A stretch of 50,221 nt of DNA from Glaciecola sp. HTCC2999 (GTDB lineage Bacteria > Pseudomonadota > Gammaproteobacteria > Enterobacterales > Alteromonadaceae): contig CATECQ010000025.1 of assembly GCA_949498985.1 (NCBI GenBank), positions 1 to 50,221 of the forward strand, read 5' to 3'. Shown one piece after another: positions 9,429-17,051 of this stretch (its first letter is position 1; every line of letters begins with the position of its first letter). The position numbers were made by a program, and so were the translations under genes. Under the pieces are notes generated by a model. That model saw nothing but the letters and a program-made list of their open reading frames with translations, had not been told where the DNA came from and ran no database searches.

Positions 9429-9462
9429 ATTATGGCGCGCTTGTATGACACTTTTATGAAGA
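9429..9462 (-). promoter_or_regulatory. PhoB box and -10 of phoB (autoregulation)
   Basis: On the minus strand TCTTCAT-AAAA-GTGTCAT (9462-9445) gives two half-sites at 11-bp pitch: the second matches CTGTCAT at 6 of 7 positions and the first retains the TCAT core. Ten bp downstream is CATAAT (9434-9429), a near-consensus -10, and there is no -35. The predicted start is about 37 nt before the phoB ATG. Spacing is identical to the porin promoter. Confidence 0.75.
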
Positions 9463-9559
9463 CTTTGTCATATTTGTTAATTTACTAATGCAATTGTCAT
9501 CATACACAATTATTGCTACTCTGCGCGCACTTTTCCTCTTCCCTTTGGAGCCGTGCACC

Positions 9560-10456
9560 ATGTGGTTTAAAAACGCTAAAATCTATCAATTAACCCAGCC
9601 ACTAACCTTTACCGATGATAACTTGCAAGACTGTCTTGAGAGTGTCACATTTCGCCCCTGTGGCTCACAAGAGCTAGCTACTATGGGCTTTGCAGTTCCG
9701 CTGCCAGACTCATCACAGTTATTTCATCAAGCTAATGGTCGTTACCTATTTACGTTAAAAAAACAAGAACGTATCTTACCTGCCGCGGTCATCAATGCAG
9801 AATTAGCAGACAAAGTAGCTCTGATTGAACAAGAAACGGGGAGCCCGGTCGGGAAAAAAGCCCAACAAGACTTAAAACAAGAAATTGTGGCGCGTTTACT
9901 CCCGCAAGCCTTTACCAAAAACTCATACTCACACGGGTATATTTGTCCTAAGCATCAATTGGTGATCATAGATGCCTCTGCCGATGGTAAAGCAGAAACC
10001 TTTCTAGCGATGCTGCGTAAGGCTCTTGGTTCTTTGCCAGTAGTACCATTATGTCGTTCAGGGATCCAAACATACCTAACTAATTGGGTCACGGCAAATC
10101 CACCTGAACAAATTCAATTACTCACAGATATTGAGTTAAAAGCTCATGACGATGAAGCTGCTGTGGCACGCTGTAAAAACCAAGATTTACAAGCAGAAGA
10201 AGTGCTACGTCACATTGATGCCGGCAAGTGGGTAGAAAAATTAGGGATTGATTTTAACGAGCAACTAACCTGTATGATTGAGAGCGATGGGTCAATTAAA
10301 CGAATTAAATACGCAGATTCATTGAAAGAAGAAAATCAAGATATCCCTAAAGATCAACAGGCAGCCCGTTTAGATGCTGACTTTGTCTTAATGTCAGCAG
10401 AACTCGTCGCTTTAGCCGATTATTTAACGCAAGTATTAGAATTGGATAAAGAGTAA
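9560..10456 (+). CDS. rdgC: RdgC, nucleoid-associated recombination regulator
   Basis: A 298-aa protein that in E. coli forms a DNA-encircling dimer and limits RecA filament formation. The start at 9560 (MWFKNAKIYQL) follows a TTTGGAG ribosome site and matches the canonical N-terminus; the 24-codon extension upstream would begin inside the promoter region. Typical blocks are FRPCGSQELATMGFA, a lysine-rich central part (VGKKAQQDLKQEIVARLLPQAF, then YSHGYICPKHQLVIIDASADGKAE), and WVEKLGIDFNEQLTCMI near the C-terminus. It diverges from phoB and shares a roughly 170-bp intergenic region with it. It ends in a hairpin shared with the kinase pseudogene on the other strand. Confidence 0.95.
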   Translation: MWFKNAKIYQLTQPLTFTDDNLQDCLESVTFRPCGSQELATMGFAVPLPDSSQLFHQANGRYLFTLKKQERILPAAVINAELADKVALIEQETGSPVGKKAQQDLKQEIVARLLPQAFTKNSYSHGYICPKHQLVIIDASADGKAETFLAMLRKALGSLPVVPLCRSGIQTYLTNWVTANPPEQIQLLTDIELKAHDDEAAVARCKNQDLQAEEVLRHIDAGKWVEKLGIDFNEQLTCMIESDGSIKRIKYADSLKEENQDIPKDQQAARLDADFVLMSAELVALADYLTQVLELDKE

Positions 10457-10460
10457 AAAT

Positions 10461-10494
10461 AGGGGGGCTGAACTTACACGCCCCTTTAATTTTG
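10461..10494. terminator. Convergent terminator after rdgC
   Basis: AGGGG (10461-10465) pairs with CCCCT (10481-10485) across a 15-nt loop. TTAATTTT follows on the plus strand, and on the minus strand ATTTTTACTC follows. The stem is short, so efficiency is uncertain, but the position between two convergent genes is right for bidirectional termination. Confidence 0.5.
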
Positions 10495-12156
10495 TGACTT
10501 ACATACAGCATGAATCACTTGGTTAATTTGACTGGCAATAAAGGGCTTATTTAAAGACTCTTGGATTAATTGTAAGCCATTCACTTTTTCTGTGAATCTA
10601 TCCGTAAATTGTTCGTTTGCTGCTGAGATAGCAATGATAGGTTTAGAAATATTCATGTTTCGCAATACTCTAGCAGTTTCTAAACCATCCATACCAGGCA
10701 TCATCATATCCATTAATATCACATCAAATTCATCAGATTTTTTGCAGAAATCAACACACTCTTGACCAGAAACACACGAAGTCACACTAAACCCGCCCAT
10801 CTGAAGCTGTGCCGTTAATATTTCAATATTAATTACGTTATCATCAACCACGAGTACCTTCTCAGCATCCGATTTCAATAACTCAGGAGCATATTCAAAC
10901 ATCATCGGTTCGTGAGACTCTGTAATTGCCGTGAACCTTATCGTGAACGAAAAGGTCGTCCCTGCTCCTGGAGAAGATTGAATATTTAGTTCACTACCAA
11001 AGACATCTAGTATCCGATTAACAATATAAATACCTAAACCTGACCCTGGGTTTTGATAATTAGTTTGATAAAATTGTGTACCTAGCTTTGTTAATTGTTC
11101 AGCAGTCATGCCTCGCCCAGTATCATTGATGATAAAAGTTACATCATGCATTCCCGCCGAGGTTAGTTGATGCAATGCTAATATTTTAATCGTACCCGAG
11201 TCTGTGTATTTGACCGCATTAGAGCATAAATTTTGAATGACCTGGTGAAGCCTATCACTGTCTGTATTGACTAAGTTTGGAATAGTATCATCAATAAATA
11301 ACTACACAGTAATCGCTTTATTATTTATGGCTGCTTGTGTTTCTAGATACTCTGATTCAAGTAACAACACTAAGTCAGTTGGCTGTAACGACAAATCAAT
11401 CTTAGTCTGCTCAACTTTCGTCAGATTTAAAATATCATTGATCATTCGCAACAGGTGTTTTGACTGTTTTTGTGCCGAATATAAGTAGGCAGCGTGTTCA
11501 GGATGAACTTTTTCCTTAATAATGTCTTGGGAACCGATAATAGATTGGAGTGGCGAACGTAATTCATGACTAATACTGGCTAGAAAACGCTTCAACTCTT
11601 GAGTTTGTGATTGTTCTTTATCTCGAGCAATGAGCAACAATTCGATGTAGTAATTTAACACAAAAGCTAATGTCGTTAAGACAATAACAAGTTGTATATA
11701 AGTATGGATACTTCAATATCCAACACGGCTTGATTGAATAACAACAACCCACAAAAACCGCTACAAAAAGCAATAATAAAAGGCCAAGAAAATACCGTCG
11801 AAATGATCCAAGCTGCGCCAATAAATAATTTCAACCAGGTAATGAAATCAATCCCTTGATACAGACGAATAGCCGCTGTAAGAGAAATAATCAGGACAAA
11901 CAATAACGCAGCATGTTCCAACTTAATATGATATCGATACTTGTCGACGGTCAATGCAATTAAAAAGAATAATGGCCCAGTAAAGGCCAATCTTTCCGGT
12001 ACTAATATAAAATTATAAAAACTTATCAATAATCCCAATATTGAAATAATGCCCATTGAAATATTGAATATGCGCGCTTTTGGCTCACCATCGGCGTAGT
12101 TTAGAAAACCACGTTGTGGAAACTCAATCCAATAGGTGAGTGAAAAAAAAATGCAT
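10486..12156 (-). pseudogene. Hybrid histidine kinase, inactivated by two frameshifts and one in-frame stop
   Basis: Translating this stretch piecewise reconstructs a membrane sensor kinase of about 556 aa: an N-terminal segment with FPQRGFLNYADGEPK, about six membrane helices, HisKA (SISHELRSPLQ), HATPase (N-box VIQNLCSNAVKYTD, G1 DTGRGM, G2 GSGLGIYIV) and a C-terminal receiver (VLVVDDN, acceptor in VILMDMMMPGMDG). Three lesions break it. A 9-T run just after the ATG at 12156 (plus-strand 12143-12151) is one base too long to keep the frame. A second shift lies at about 11695-11715. A TAG at 11302-11304 interrupts one continuous frame between HisKA and HATPase. AGGGAT precedes the ATG at 12156, supporting it as the ancestral start. 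All motifs remain recognisable, so the decay looks recent. It follows the HIT gene by 17 nt. Confidence 0.85.
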
Positions 12157-12173
12157 TTCTATCCCTAATTTGC

Positions 12174-12539
12174 TTACTGTGACTTTAAAGTCTCTTGATA
12201 CGGTGGCCAACCCAACGGTTTACCCGCGAGCACATGAAGATGAATGTGATATACCGTTTGTCCGCCATACTCATTACAATTCATGACTGTTCTAAATCCT
12301 TGCTCAGCCACATCATACTCTGCCGCTACCTGAGCAGCCACCCCGGATAACTTACCCACTAACGCATAATCATCAGGTGTAATATCATTAATAGTGGCAA
12401 TCGGTTTTTTGGGAATAACTAAAAAATGTAAGGGTGCTTGAGGGTTAATATCTCGAAACGCCAACACATCATCATCTTCAAACAATATATCGGCAGGGAT
12501 CGATTTATCTATAATTTTAGTAAAAATGGTCTCACTCAT
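12174..12539 (-). CDS. hinT: HIT-family nucleotide hydrolase (HinT-like)
   Basis: A 121-aa histidine-triad protein; this branch hydrolyses purine nucleoside phosphoramidates and adenylated substrates in the cytosol. The triad is visible as His98, His100 and His102 in YHIHLHVLAGKPLGWPP, with the family opening TIFTKIIDKSIPADILFEDDDVLAFRD. Length and the GWPP tail match the HinT/YcfF group. A strong GAAGGAG ribosome site precedes the ATG. It lies 24 nt downstream of uppP in a folB-folK-uppP-hinT unit; I see no functional link beyond co-transcription. The symbol is assigned by similarity to the group. Confidence 0.88.
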   Translation of the reverse strand: MSETIFTKIIDKSIPADILFEDDDVLAFRDINPQAPLHFLVIPKKPIATINDITPDDYALVGKLSGVAAQVAAEYDVAEQGFRTVMNCNEYGGQTVYHIHLHVLAGKPLGWPPYQETLKSQ

Positions 12540-12563
12540 GTGATCACTCCTTCGTTTAATAAA

Positions 12564-13364
12564 CTATATATAAATGAATAAAATCAGCACGGCGCCTAAT
12601 AAGAGGCGATAAATAACAAACGGAAACATTCCAATGCGATTAATCCAAGTCAAAAATAACGCAATACAAATATAGGCGGATACAAACGAAAACAGTGCAC
12701 CATATGCTAGTGCAGACCAATCCACAGCATTGGGTTCAGCGATTAAATCTAATGTGGCTAGCAAGCCAGCACCTAAAATTACCGGAATAGACAATAAAAA
12801 GGAAAAACGGGCACTACTTTCGCGGTCGTAACCCAGTAATAGTCCTGTTGTCATCGTGATCCCTGACCGAGAAGTTCCAGGGATCAGAGCGATCGCTTGC
12901 GATAACCCAATGATCATACTATGTTTCCAGGTCATGTTATCGACTACTTTATTGCATTTAGCTTTCGCATCTGCATACCATAACAGCAATCCAAACACGA
13001 TCGTGGTAAAGGCAATTACAGCGCCCGAGCGAGCATAGACTTCTATAAATGATTTGAATGTAAATCCGATGATAATCGCTGGGATAGTAGCAAGTACAAC
13101 ATACCAAGCCAGTTTACTATTGGTCGTTTGTTGACGAGTAAACCCAAAGCGACACCAATCAATCGTCATATTGATAATGTCTTGACGAAAGTAAATGATC
13201 ACCGCCAGCAAACTACCCACATGGACTGCCACATCAAAAGCCAAACCTTGACTGTCCCAACCCAGTAATGTCTCGGGTAATATTAAATGAGCGGATGACG
13301 AGATGGGTAAAAATTCTGTGATCCCTTGAATGATGGCCAAGATCACAATTTCAAAAAAGGTCAT
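12564..13364 (-). CDS. uppP: UppP (BacA), undecaprenyl-diphosphate phosphatase
   Basis: Inner-membrane enzyme that recycles the lipid carrier for peptidoglycan and O-antigen synthesis by removing one phosphate from undecaprenyl pyrophosphate. The 266-aa length is normal. Both catalytic motifs are present: QGITEFLPISSSAHL (residues 13-27, with Glu17) and PGTSRSG (162-168, with the arginine expected at the active site). About seven to eight hydrophobic segments are visible. It starts 7 nt after the folK stop, so it belongs to the fol operon. Confidence 0.96.
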   Translation of the reverse strand: MTFFEIVILAIIQGITEFLPISSSAHLILPETLLGWDSQGLAFDVAVHVGSLLAVIIYFRQDIINMTIDWCRFGFTRQQTTNSKLAWYVVLATIPAIIIGFTFKSFIEVYARSGAVIAFTTIVFGLLLWYADAKAKCNKVVDNMTWKHSMIIGLSQAIALIPGTSRSGITMTTGLLLGYDRESSARFSFLLSIPVILGAGLLATLDLIAEPNAVDWSALAYGALFSFVSAYICIALFLTWINRIGMFPFVIYRLLLGAVLILFIYI

Positions 13365-13371
13365 GTTAGGT

Positions 13372-13866
13372 CTAACTCCATGTTATGTCGATTGTCCATA
13401 ATTTCTGTTCGGGCTGATCAAATTCCGCCCACATTTGTGCATAGCTTAGCTGGGTACTAGGATGGACTTCTGTCGGAACCAATTCGGCTAAAGGCGCCAA
13501 TACAAACGCATGAAATTCAATTTCAGGGCGAGGTAAGACGACCGGTTCTACACACACTACATCGTCATAAGTTAATAAGTCGATATCTAATGTCCGTGGT
13601 GCGTATTTTATATCGGCACGAGTTCGGCCATTTTGATGCTCAATTTCTTTAAAAAATCGGACAACCTCAACAATACTCATATCAGTGTAGGCGCTCATGA
13701 CGAGATTATAAAATGCAGCACCTGCAAATCCCACGGCTTCACTTTCATATGTACTTGATAAACGAACGTCACTCAAGTGCTCAGTCAGAGCCGTTATCCC
13801 TACTTGTGTATAGTGCTCTCGCTCTACGTTAGAGCCTAGGCTAATTAAGATATGGTGCTGACTCAT
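13372..13866 (-). CDS. folK: FolK, HPPK (dihydropterin pyrophosphokinase)
   Basis: Transfers pyrophosphate from ATP to 6-hydroxymethyl-dihydropterin in folate synthesis. The start at 13866 gives 164 aa beginning MSQHHILISLGSNVER, the conserved N-terminus; the 13-codon upstream extension would overlap folB and adds nothing conserved. The magnesium/ATP signature is seen in NGRTRADIKYAPRTLDIDLLTYDD, with the paired aspartates of LDIDLL. It begins 1 nt after the folB stop, so the two are coupled, and they catalyse consecutive steps. Confidence 0.95.
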   Translation of the reverse strand: MSQHHILISLGSNVEREHYTQVGITALTEHLSDVRLSSTYESEAVGFAGAAFYNLVMSAYTDMSIVEVVRFFKEIEHQNGRTRADIKYAPRTLDIDLLTYDDVVCVEPVVLPRPEIEFHAFVLAPLAELVPTEVHPSTQLSYAQMWAEFDQPEQKLWTIDITWS

Positions 13867-13867
13867 A

Positions 13868-14257
13868 CTAAATTTCACCGCTTTGACGATGACGTGTAAT
13901 AGCAATAGCTACTTGAACATTATTAGGCATAATATCAGGTTTATGAATGGTCACTTCGATCACTAACACTGTCATAAATTTTGCCAATACCGCTGCAGCG
14001 ACATGCTCAGCGAGAGCTTCTAATAATTGATATTCACTTTGCATACTGATATCGGTAATTAACTGAGTCACACTGGCATAATCTACCGCGTCTTGGACAT
14101 TGTCACTGCGACCGGCGGGACGATTATCAGTATGTAAATCAATTTCGAAAATAACACGTTGCGGCGCTTCACGCTCAAAATCGTAAACACCGATAAGCAC
14201 ATCTAATTGTAAGTTACGGATCATAACTCGGTCGGTATGGAGTAAAGATGACGTCAT
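13868..14257 (-). CDS. folB: FolB, dihydroneopterin aldolase
   Basis: Produces 6-hydroxymethyl-dihydropterin, the substrate of FolK encoded directly downstream. The 129 aa carry the family core: LDVLIGVYDFEREAPQRVIFEIDLH near the N-terminus, DAVDYASVTQLI, the catalytic-region LLEALAEHVAAAVL and the strand IEVTIHKPD. The protein runs about 11 residues longer at the N-terminus than most FolB; an internal ATG at 14224 (MIRNLQLDVLIGVYD) would give the usual length, and neither start has a good ribosome site. It diverges from plsY across a 118-bp gap. Confidence 0.93.
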   Translation of the reverse strand: MTSSLLHTDRVMIRNLQLDVLIGVYDFEREAPQRVIFEIDLHTDNRPAGRSDNVQDAVDYASVTQLITDISMQSEYQLLEALAEHVAAAVLAKFMTVLVIEVTIHKPDIMPNNVQVAIAITRHRQSGEI

Positions 14258-14375
14258 AAATTTGGACCAATAGAAAATAGTAAATAGCTGGTATTGATAG
14301 TAGTAAATACCTAGTCAAATGAGACTTTATCTAGTAAATTGTTGATAGTGTAGCGTGAATTAAGGGGATAAGTAT

Positions 14376-14954
14376 ATGGAAATCACAATTATCCTAGTGA
14401 TTTTAGCCGCTTATATCCTGGGTTCTTGTACCAGTGCTGTATGGATTGCAAAAGTGTTTCATATACCAGATCCTCGCGTTTCCGGATCGACCAATCCCGG
14501 CGCCACAAATATGCTGCGTGTAGGTGGCAAAACCCCTGCTATTATTGTTTTAATTTTAGATATATTAAAAGGTAGTGTCGCGGTATATAGCGCCCATGAG
14601 CTGGGTTTAAGTCAATTGTGGCTAGGCGTTGTAGCAATCGCAGTTTGTGTCGGCCACATGTACTCTATCTTTTATCACTTTTCTGGAGGAAAAGGCGTAG
14701 CGACGGCTTTTGGTTGTTTTGTACCATTGGGATTCGAAATTAGTCTGACACTGTTAATTGTTTGGATCACGACATATCGATTATTTCGCTTTTCATCCCT
14801 AGCAGCTTTATTCACAGTATGTATTGCGCCACTTGCTACCTATTGGTTTAATCCTCAATACACCATCGCTGTCAGTATGCTTGCTGCACTCATTGTATGG
14901 CGCCATCAACAAAACATTCAACGGCTCATAAAAGGGACCGAACCTAAGATTTAA
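14376..14954 (+). CDS. plsY: PlsY, acyl-phosphate:glycerol-3-phosphate acyltransferase
   Basis: Inner-membrane enzyme that starts phospholipid synthesis by moving an acyl group from acyl-phosphate to glycerol-3-phosphate. The 192 aa contain the three PlsY loop motifs: GSTNPGATNMLRVGG, GHMYSIFYHFSGGKGVATAFG, and a degenerate third loop near RFSSLAAL. Five hydrophobic segments are visible. A clear AAGGGGAT ribosome site lies upstream. It converges on tsaD with 4 nt between the stops and diverges from folB, the common gammaproteobacterial order. Confidence 0.95.
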   Translation: MEITIILVILAAYILGSCTSAVWIAKVFHIPDPRVSGSTNPGATNMLRVGGKTPAIIVLILDILKGSVAVYSAHELGLSQLWLGVVAIAVCVGHMYSIFYHFSGGKGVATAFGCFVPLGFEISLTLLIVWITTYRLFRFSSLAALFTVCIAPLATYWFNPQYTIAVSMLAALIVWRHQQNIQRLIKGTEPKI

Positions 14955-14958
14955 CCGC

Positions 14959-15975
14959 TTATAGTGGTGGAAGTGTATCAAGTGGCCAGCGCGGTTTGAC
15001 CTGTTCATCATAATTATCAAATTGCTTTGCTTTCAAACGTTCCATACCGGCATAAGCAATCATTGCGCCATTGTCGGTGCAAAAAGCTAACGATGGGTAG
15101 AAAACGTGAGTACCGTTAGGCCCAATCTTAGCTTCAAAAATCTCACGTAAATGTGTATTAGCACTGACCCCACCAGCAATAACAACACGTGAATAGCCCG
15201 TTTGTTTTAATGCCCGCTTACATTTAATTAATAATGTATCGACTACCGCTTCTTGAAACGCAAACGCAATATTAGCGTGAGTTTGTTCATCATTGGCAGC
15301 AGCACGAATGGTATTTGCAGCAAATGTTTTTAAACCACTAAACGATAAGTCCAAACCCGGTTTATTAGTCATAGGTCGCGGGAATGCATAATGACCAGGC
15401 TCCCCCTTAGCAGCTAACTTTGCTAATAACGGCCCACCTGGATAATCTAAACCGAGTAACTTAGCCGTTTTGTCAAATGCCTCACCTGCAGCATCATCTA
15501 TCGACTCACCTAACACTCGATATTCTCCGATACCTTTCACATCCACAATCATGCTATGGCCCCCTGATACCAACAAGGCGATAAACGGAAAATCAGGGGA
15601 ATTACCCTCATCTAACATTGGCGCAAGCAAGTGTCCTTCCATATGATGCACACCTACTAACGGTTTATCCCAAGCAAAAGCTAAACTGCGGGCAACCGAA
15701 GAGCCTACCAGTAATGCACCAATTAACCCAGGACCTTTAGTATAGGCAATCCCATCTAAGTCTGCGGCCGAAGTACCTGCATCTTTGAGGGCCCGTTGCA
15801 CTAAAGGCACAATTTTTCGTACGTGGTCGCGTGACGCTAACTCAGGCACCACCCCCCCATAATCAGCATGAAGTTTTACTTGAGAATAAAGTTGATGGGA
15901 CAATAAACCTAGCTTATCGTCATAAACGGCAATGCCCGTTTCATCACATGAGGTTTCAAAGCCTAAAATGCGCAT
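14959..15975 (-). CDS. tsaD: TsaD, tRNA N6-threonylcarbamoyladenosine transferase subunit
   Basis: Catalytic subunit that, with TsaB and TsaE, puts the threonylcarbamoyl group on A37 of ANN-decoding tRNAs. I set the start at 15975 (338 aa) where the conserved [20 protein letters not shown] begins; 13 extra in-frame codons upstream are not conserved. The metal ligands are His111 and His115 in [12 protein letters not shown], followed by the ASKHA-fold elements [17 protein letters not shown] and [14 protein letters not shown]. No lesion is seen. It is divergent from rpsU across 269 bp. Confidence 0.96.
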   Translation of the reverse strand: MRILGFETSCDETGIAVYDDKLGLLSHQLYSQVKLHADYGGVVPELASRDHVRKIVPLVQRALKDAGTSAADLDGIAYTKGPGLIGALLVGSSVARSLAFAWDKPLVGVHHMEGHLLAPMLDEGNSPDFPFIALLVSGGHSMIVDVKGIGEYRVLGESIDDAAGEAFDKTAKLLGLDYPGGPLLAKLAAKGEPGHYAFPRPMTNKPGLDLSFSGLKTFAANTIRAAANDEQTHANIAFAFQEAVVDTLLIKCKRALKQTGYSRVVIAGGVSANTHLREIFEAKIGPNGTHVFYPSLAFCTDNGAMIAYAGMERLKAKQFDNYDEQVKPRWPLDTLPPL

Positions 15976-16175
15976 AGAATAAAAGTACTTGTCGGTTGGA
16001 TACCAAATATGCAAGGAAGTTTACCCAGTTCATCTTGTAATAACTAGACCTTGATTAAAAAAATAGTGTCTATCTTGAATTTGTACTTTACAAGCGAAAA
16101 GAACATGTTTACTATTACGCACCATTTTTAGACAGAGTGACTTTTCTGATAATAGAAAATTCGAATGGTATCGAT

Positions 16176-16203
16176 TTGAATAGAAGTATATTACCTTTAT
16201 AAA
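16176..16203 (+). promoter_or_regulatory. Candidate sigma70 promoter of rpsU
   Basis: TTGAAT (16176-16181) and TATAAA (16198-16203) are separated by 16 bp, about 40 nt before the rpsU ATG. It is the best match in the 269-bp tsaD-rpsU gap. Other promoters further upstream are not excluded. Confidence 0.45.
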
Positions 16204-16244
16204 ACTCGCTCTGAAGATTCATATTTTTTGAGGTTTACATTTAA

Positions 16245-16460
16245 ATGCCTATCGTTAAAGTTAGAGAGAACGAACCGTTTGACGTAGCTCTTCGTCGTTT
16301 CAAACGTTCATGTGAAAAAGCGGGTGTATTATCAGAAGTTCGCAAGCGCGAGTTTTTTGAAAAGCCAACTTGGGAACGTAAGCGTAAGAAAGCTGCCGCT
16401 AAAAAGCGTCATCTGAAGAAGCTTTCTCGCGAAAACGCACGTCGCGTAAAACTTTACTAA
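16245..16460 (+). CDS. rpsU: Ribosomal protein bS21
   Basis: Small-subunit protein of 71 aa that helps translation initiation. The sequence [21 protein letters not shown] through [13 protein letters not shown] is the standard bS21, with its strongly basic C-terminal half. A GAGG ribosome site lies 13-16 nt upstream of the ATG. It leads the macromolecular-synthesis cluster (rpsU, yqeY, dnaG, rpoD) and is followed by a terminator-like hairpin, which explains how ribosomal protein, primase and sigma factor can be made at very different levels. Confidence 0.98.
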   Translation: MPIVKVRENEPFDVALRRFKRSCEKAGVLSEVRKREFFEKPTWERKRKKAAAKKRHLKKLSRENARRVKLY

Positions 16461-16475
16461 GCAATTTTTAGTAAA

Positions 16476-16530
16476 CATTCCTATTGAATAGGAATGCATA
16501 TATTAAGGCAGCCAATTAGGTTGCCTTTTT
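16476..16530 (+). terminator. Tandem hairpins after rpsU, the second a rho-independent (partial) terminator
   Basis: CATTCCTAT/ATAGGAATG (16476-16484 with 16488-16496) makes a 9-bp stem with a 3-nt loop but no T run. AAGGCAGCC/GGTTGCCTT (16505-16513 with 16519-16527, one G-T pair) is followed by further T and is a normal intrinsic terminator. Read-through into yqeY-dnaG is expected, as in the E. coli rpsU-dnaG gap. Confidence 0.8.
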
Positions 16531-16597
16531 AGTTTGTGCGATCGCTATTTTTCAATTTAATACTCTGTTAATCTGTGTTAATAAATAAGGAATAATC

Positions 16598-17041
16598 ATG
16601 ACTTTACTTGAAACGCTCAAAGAAGCACAAAAAGAGGCAATGCGTGCCAAAGATAAACTACGCCTTGGTACAATCCGAATGACATTAGCCGCTGTCAAAC
16701 AACGTGAAATTGATGAACGTATTGAATTAACTGATGGTGATGTGTTGGCTATAGTGACCAAAATGGTCAAGCAACGTAAAGATGCAGCACAACAGTTTGC
16801 CGATGCCCAACGTCAAGATTTAGCCGATAAAGAATTAGAAGAAATCGTTATTTTGGAAAGTTTTTTACCTCAACCGCTCACACCGGAAGAAATTGATGCA
16901 TGCATTGCAACGGCAATTAATGAGACTGGTGCCACGGGTATGCAAGATATGGGTAAAGTCATGGGACTATTAAAACCACAACTGCAAGGACGTGCAGATA
17001 TGGGTAAAGTCAGTGGTTTGATCAAAGCTAAATTAGGCTAA
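16598..17041 (+). CDS. GatB/YqeY-domain protein
   Basis: A 147-aa cytoplasmic protein of the YqeY family, related to the C-terminal tRNA-binding tail of GatB. Conserved parts are the opening LLETLKEAQKEAMRAKDKLRLGTIRM, the mid-section VTKMVKQRKDAAQQF, and the C-terminal helical module MGKVMGLLKPQLQGRADMGKVSGLIKAKL. A good AAGGAAT ribosome site precedes it, and dnaG starts 10 nt after its stop. Its location between rpsU and dnaG is common outside enteric bacteria. Its function is not established; a tRNA-related role is only inferred. Confidence 0.92.
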   Translation: MTLLETLKEAQKEAMRAKDKLRLGTIRMTLAAVKQREIDERIELTDGDVLAIVTKMVKQRKDAAQQFADAQRQDLADKELEEIVILESFLPQPLTPEEIDACIATAINETGATGMQDMGKVMGLLKPQLQGRADMGKVSGLIKAKLG

Positions 17042-17051
17042 TCTAACCACT

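Noticed and set aside
11618-11821. Separate small membrane protein in the kinase region
   Set aside because: It is an out-of-frame reading of the kinase pseudogene around its second frameshift.
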